Shown: positions 61,001 through 64,000 of the stretch, one piece after another
Layout of the letters: each line of letters begins with the position of its first letter
Numbering within the stretch: position 1 is the first letter of the stretch
Origin: Channa striata
Taxonomy: Eukaryota; Chordata; Actinopteri; Anabantiformes; Channidae
Length of the DNA stretch: 64,000 nucleotides
Assembly (NCBI GenBank): GCA_033026295.1
Contig: CM065182.1
Coordinates: 17,194,715 to 17,258,714, forward strand
Direction of reading: 5' to 3'
Program-made: the position numbers and the translations under genes
The notes under the pieces: model-generated
What the model was told of the DNA's origin: nothing
Databases searched by the model: none
Seen by the model: only the letters and a program-made list of their open reading frames with translations

Positions 61001-62795
61001 TTCAGTGGAGGGATAAACTGGAAGCTCCTCAGGTGGGGAAGATGCTTGTGCTAATCTGCCACATTGGTGCTTAATCTGTACTTTAAAGCAAATTATGACT
61101 TTGCACTTATTTATTGACAAGTGTTTGTTTGTTTGATTCTTGCAGCAAGCAAAACTTATCTAAAAAACAAAAACCTGTTGACCCTTAAAAAACTGTTGTT
61201 ACCTTGTAATCACTTATGTGTGGTGCTAATAGGATATTTATTTCCTTCATACTACTAGACAGACAGAACATTAAAGAACTAGAAATATCAATCTTCAAAA
61301 AATACAAATAAAACTCTGAAACTGATAAATGCAACTAGGCTAATATGCTGGATTGCTAAGGTTTCACTGTCCTCTGGCTACATAAACTGAGTCCACTGCT
61401 AATATCAGATTTTCCATGAAAGCTAAAAATATTTAGCCCTCTTTCAAGACACACTGTACAGAAATAGCCTCACCCTGTGGCCTCCAAAGACTACTCCAGC
61501 AACGCTGAGAGCTCTGATACACACACATATTTTAGGGAAGTCCCTGGGCTACTGGATTTGCTTGGCTGGTCATTGTCGTGGGAAGGCCGGCTGACTTTCA
61601 GCACAGGACAGCGACATTTCAGCACTGGACAGCGCCACAGAGGTCCAGACCAGAAAGTGTCCGATCCCAGCCTCTCTTTCCCATTCTGTTCGAGGTCCCT
61701 GAGCTTAAACTTGACCCTCAACACTTGGTATAAACACACACATACAGTCCTTCATTATATACCGTAAAACGTTTCGAGACGAGCACGACAGGGCCTGTGA
61801 AAACAGTGAAAGCCTGATCCGTCGAGGGCGGGGAGGCTGTTTACGGGGGTGGATTTGAAGGACTTGGATTTTATAATAAAGTTGTGGACATTCAAATGCG
61901 AGGACATTAACAGCTGTCTTCGGTGACATGGCGTGTGTCGGAGCCAGGCTGTTTCAGCGTTCAGAAGCCAAAGCTGACACGGCTAACACTTTTATATTGG
62001 CATCACGTGTGTCCAGAAACACAAATGAACAAATGACGGAACCGAAGACAGAGACATTTCACTGGATCCATTTGGTTCCGAAGACGCAAACGGACCGAAC
62101 TACGTTGAGATGTGGCTGTCCGCCCTCGCACGACCATCGACGACATGCAGTGGGAGGCTAGGCTATCCCCACCCCCAGCTGAAGGCTGCGAGCATCGCGT
62201 AAACTAGGCCCGAGCCTAATTCACAGCTGCCCGTATTCGAGTTTGCGATAAGGTCCAGAGAGAAATCGTCGAATATCGTCGAGCAGGCCCCGTGAAGCGG
62301 CCCGAACCGCCGGGCTCCTCTTCAGCATTGTGTCCTTGCTCTTTCTAGAACGAACCTAATCTGCACCTGCGCCTGTGCCGCACTGAAAACGGCTCCTGAA
62401 ACGGTGAAAACGCGCAGAAACGCTGTAATTTCAGCGCGTTTAGTTTTCACACCGGCCGTGTCCTTCTCACATCAAACCGGTCCGAACTGGAAAAAAAAAA
62501 ATGCGTGCGTGTGTGTGCGGGCTCGAGTGAAACCTCAGAGATACAATAACCCGGCAGACAAAACCCACAGACCCGATGAGTCCCGGTGCCGACGTGCTCA
62601 GCCCGGCTCCCGTTTTCACAGAAATCCATCCCCGGGCAAAGAGGTGACAACAGAGAACCAGCCTCGTTTGATTCGAACCCGTCGACACAGCGTTAATCCC
62701 ACATAGGCGGCCGGCACCGGTCGTGAGCACGGAACCGGACTTCATTAATGATTCAGGATTAACAAAGGCGCTTTAAAACCACGGGCTACTTACAT
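58022..62795 (-). CDS. vamp2: Vesicle-associated membrane protein 2 (synaptobrevin-2), complete coding region
   Basis: R-SNARE of synaptic vesicles that pairs with syntaxin-1 and SNAP-25 to drive neurotransmitter release. Five coding exons on the minus strand: 62795-62794 (only AT of the start codon), 59071-58966, 58658-58500, 58239-58188 and 58038-58022. They join in phase to 111 aa. The N-terminus ([20 protein letters not shown]) is a short Pro/Gly-rich tail. The SNARE motif runs from [20 protein letters not shown] through [20 protein letters not shown], with the zero-layer arginine in VLERDQ. The juxtamembrane stretch [10 protein letters not shown] precedes a C-terminal anchor ([20 protein letters not shown]) and the end ST. 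The sequence is near-identical to the vertebrate family, and the WW pair and ST terminus fit VAMP2 rather than VAMP1/3. The start codon is split by a 3.7-kb intron. Confidence 0.97.
59072..62793 (-). other. vamp2 intron 1
   Basis: A 3.7-kb intron that interrupts the start codon. It contains the LINE/SINE-tail remnant at 60158-60280 and otherwise AT-rich sequence. GC content and CpG frequency rise toward 61.9-62.8 kb, next to the promoter. No other exon is recognised. Confidence 0.75.
60158..60280 (+). mobile_element. L2-type LINE/SINE 3' tail remnant
   Basis: Decayed sequence with GACAGCTGGGAAAGGCTTCA, CCCCCATGACCCTAACTAGG and GACAAGCCGTTTAAGATAAT, then a GGATAGATGG tail. I recognise this as the common fish L2-like retroposon 3' end, which terminates in GGATGG-type repeats. 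It is truncated and non-coding. Confidence 0.7.
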
Positions 62796-62949
62796 GTTCT
62801 TGTTTGTATCGGCAGGACAGCGGCGCTCGAAGCCGGACTGGAAGTGCTAGCGTGTGCGCTAAGTGGGCAGCAGATGGACGCGAATTAGCTTGCGCGCTCC
62901 TGTCTCTCCCCTCTGGCTCCTGTGGTGGCTTGTTGTGGCGTTTCCCTGC

Positions 62950-62957
62950 CTATATAG
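62950..62957 (-). promoter_or_regulatory. TATA-like element of vamp2
   Basis: The self-complementary CTATATAG lies about 155 bases upstream of the vamp2 AT(G). A start about 30 bases downstream would give a 5'UTR of about 125 bases. The surroundings are GC-rich. Confidence 0.4.
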
Positions 62958-63144
62958 TCTAGGAGGAGCGCTGGCTTGTGTCTCCCACTGAGATGTGTCC
63001 CCTCGCTGCTAGACCCCCCTGTTCTTCTTCGTGCTCCGTCGACGGCGACGCGGGCTATAAGTGGAGCCTGTCTGCGTGCGAGTCCGCGCAGTAATGAAGG
63101 TGTAATAAAGAGCCGCCTGGATTAGGTGGACAAAGATGGCTCGG

Positions 63145-63152
63145 TGACGTCA
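63145..63152. promoter_or_regulatory. Consensus CRE (TGACGTCA) in the vamp2 promoter
   Basis: A perfect palindromic cAMP-response element, overlapped by CAATCGG, about 190 bases upstream of the TATA-like element of vamp2. Sites like this bind CREB/ATF proteins and occur in many neuronal promoters. Occupancy here is inferred. Confidence 0.55.
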
Positions 63153-63159
63153 ATCGGCG

Positions 63160-64000
63160 AGTTTCATGGTGAAATGGGGGAGCGGAGACTTGGGAAACAC
63201 GCCGCTTCCACGCGCAGCGCGGCCGCTGCTTTTATTTGCAGACGCTGGTTCCTCGGACTCGTTTTTTTTTTTTTGCCTTTACAGGCGTTACACGTTACGG
63301 TCACGCTGGGGTTTGAAGATGCTCTAAACAAGGCTATTTTGATTGCGAGTGTGTCTGTCAACAAAATGGCGTTCCTGCGAAAGGGGGTGTGGCCGAGCCT
63401 GGTTATCATTCATGGCAAATATGGACAGGGATGTGGCGGAGAGCAGACCCCGGCTGACAGCAGCTGAACATGCTTTTGTTTGAAGATCCAGGTTTCATCC
63501 ATGTTTCAGAGCAGCTCTGATGTGCGTTACACTGGCCTTGATACTGTAAAGTGTTGTTACAGACGTGGTTGTGTGATTGTCTTTGGGGTCACGTTTGGCC
63601 CTTGAGGCCCTTCAAATTCAGGGGTCGCCAGAGCGAATCATCCTTTTCCACTTCACTCTGTGCAAAACAAAAGATGTGGATCGTTAGATATAAGAGGAAT
63701 TGTGATTAGGTTAGTCAATTCTACTTACTTTATCTTTGTGGTTGTGAAATCTGTTTTCAAATGGTTGATTTTATTTACATTTATAATTCATTTATAATGG
63801 TTTTTCTGACATTGGTAACATTAGTGATTATATAGATACAAGGTAGCTATTCAAATCTTACTTTGTTGTCATTTTGTCAGTTTTCACTTTACCATCAAGA
63901 GACCCCCTTTTTAAGTTGTTGGGTTTGTTGAATTTTTGTAGCTTACAATAGTAGTACAGCATCCACATCTAAATCTGGACATAGGCCACAGAGTTTTTTA
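63160..64000. other. Upstream flank of vamp2
   Basis: GC-rich at first, then AT-rich from about 63650. No exon of a neighbouring gene is recognised before the window ends. Confidence 0.5.

Noticed and set aside
62655..62700. tRNA B-box-like GGGTTCGAATC on the minus strand
   Set aside because: The flanking bases do not form a T-arm stem and no A box or acceptor stem is present.
62447..62745. Open frames in the GC-rich sequence near the vamp2 first exon
   Set aside because: GC-rich DNA naturally lacks stops. The residues are Arg/Pro/Cys-rich without a family match, and the frames lie within vamp2 intron 1 next to the promoter.

Overview
This is vertebrate nuclear DNA, most likely from a ray-finned (teleost) fish. 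The genes are broken into many exons with GT-AG introns, there is no operon structure, and the intergenic DNA is rich in (CA)n/(TG)n microsatellites, degraded retroposon tails and fish-type dispersed repeats. The proteins read as teleost versions of well-known vertebrate genes. nlgn2, kdm6b, tmem88 and vamp2 lie in the same relative order as on human 17p13.1, so this is a conserved ancestral block. A pcolce gene and an ENDOD1-like nuclease gene sit among them; they are not neighbours of this block in human, as far as I recall.

Layout. (1) 1-8208, plus strand: the 3' two-thirds of neuroligin-2 (nlgn2). Five complete exons carry most of the esterase-like domain, the transmembrane segment and the cytoplasmic tail; the 5' exons lie outside the window. 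(2) 8209-14780: gene-free 3' flank with a candidate 1.2-kb inverted-repeat element. (3) 15011-16173, minus strand: an ENDOD1-like secreted DNA/RNA nuclease in two coding exons, with an apparent one-base frameshift in this copy. (4) 19-25 kb: probable promoter and non-coding leader exons of kdm6b. (5) 25325-36441, plus strand: complete kdm6b (JMJD3), 19 coding exons and 1755 aa by my reading, followed by a ~2.9-kb 3'UTR. (6) 42644-43705, plus strand: tmem88, two coding exons. (7) 45447-49777, minus strand: complete pcolce, nine coding exons and 485 aa. (8) 49.8-57.2 kb: no gene recognised. (9) 58022-62795, minus strand: complete vamp2, five coding exons and 111 aa, with its promoter (TATA-like element, consensus CRE) at 62.9-63.15 kb.

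The genes do not form a pathway. nlgn2 (postsynaptic adhesion) and vamp2 (presynaptic fusion) are both synaptic. kdm6b (H3K27 demethylase) and tmem88 (Dishevelled-binding Wnt regulator) are both developmental regulators. pcolce acts in extracellular collagen maturation.

I found no clearly new biological system. The most unusual signals are three near-perfect short hairpins (two in tandem upstream of tmem88, one in a kdm6b intron), microsatellites lying directly against splice sites in pcolce and kdm6b, a dispersed telomere-like repeat filling almost all of a small kdm6b intron, and the frameshifted nuclease gene. All exon boundaries were read by eye from splice consensus, reading-frame continuity and remembered family conservation; no alignment was run.
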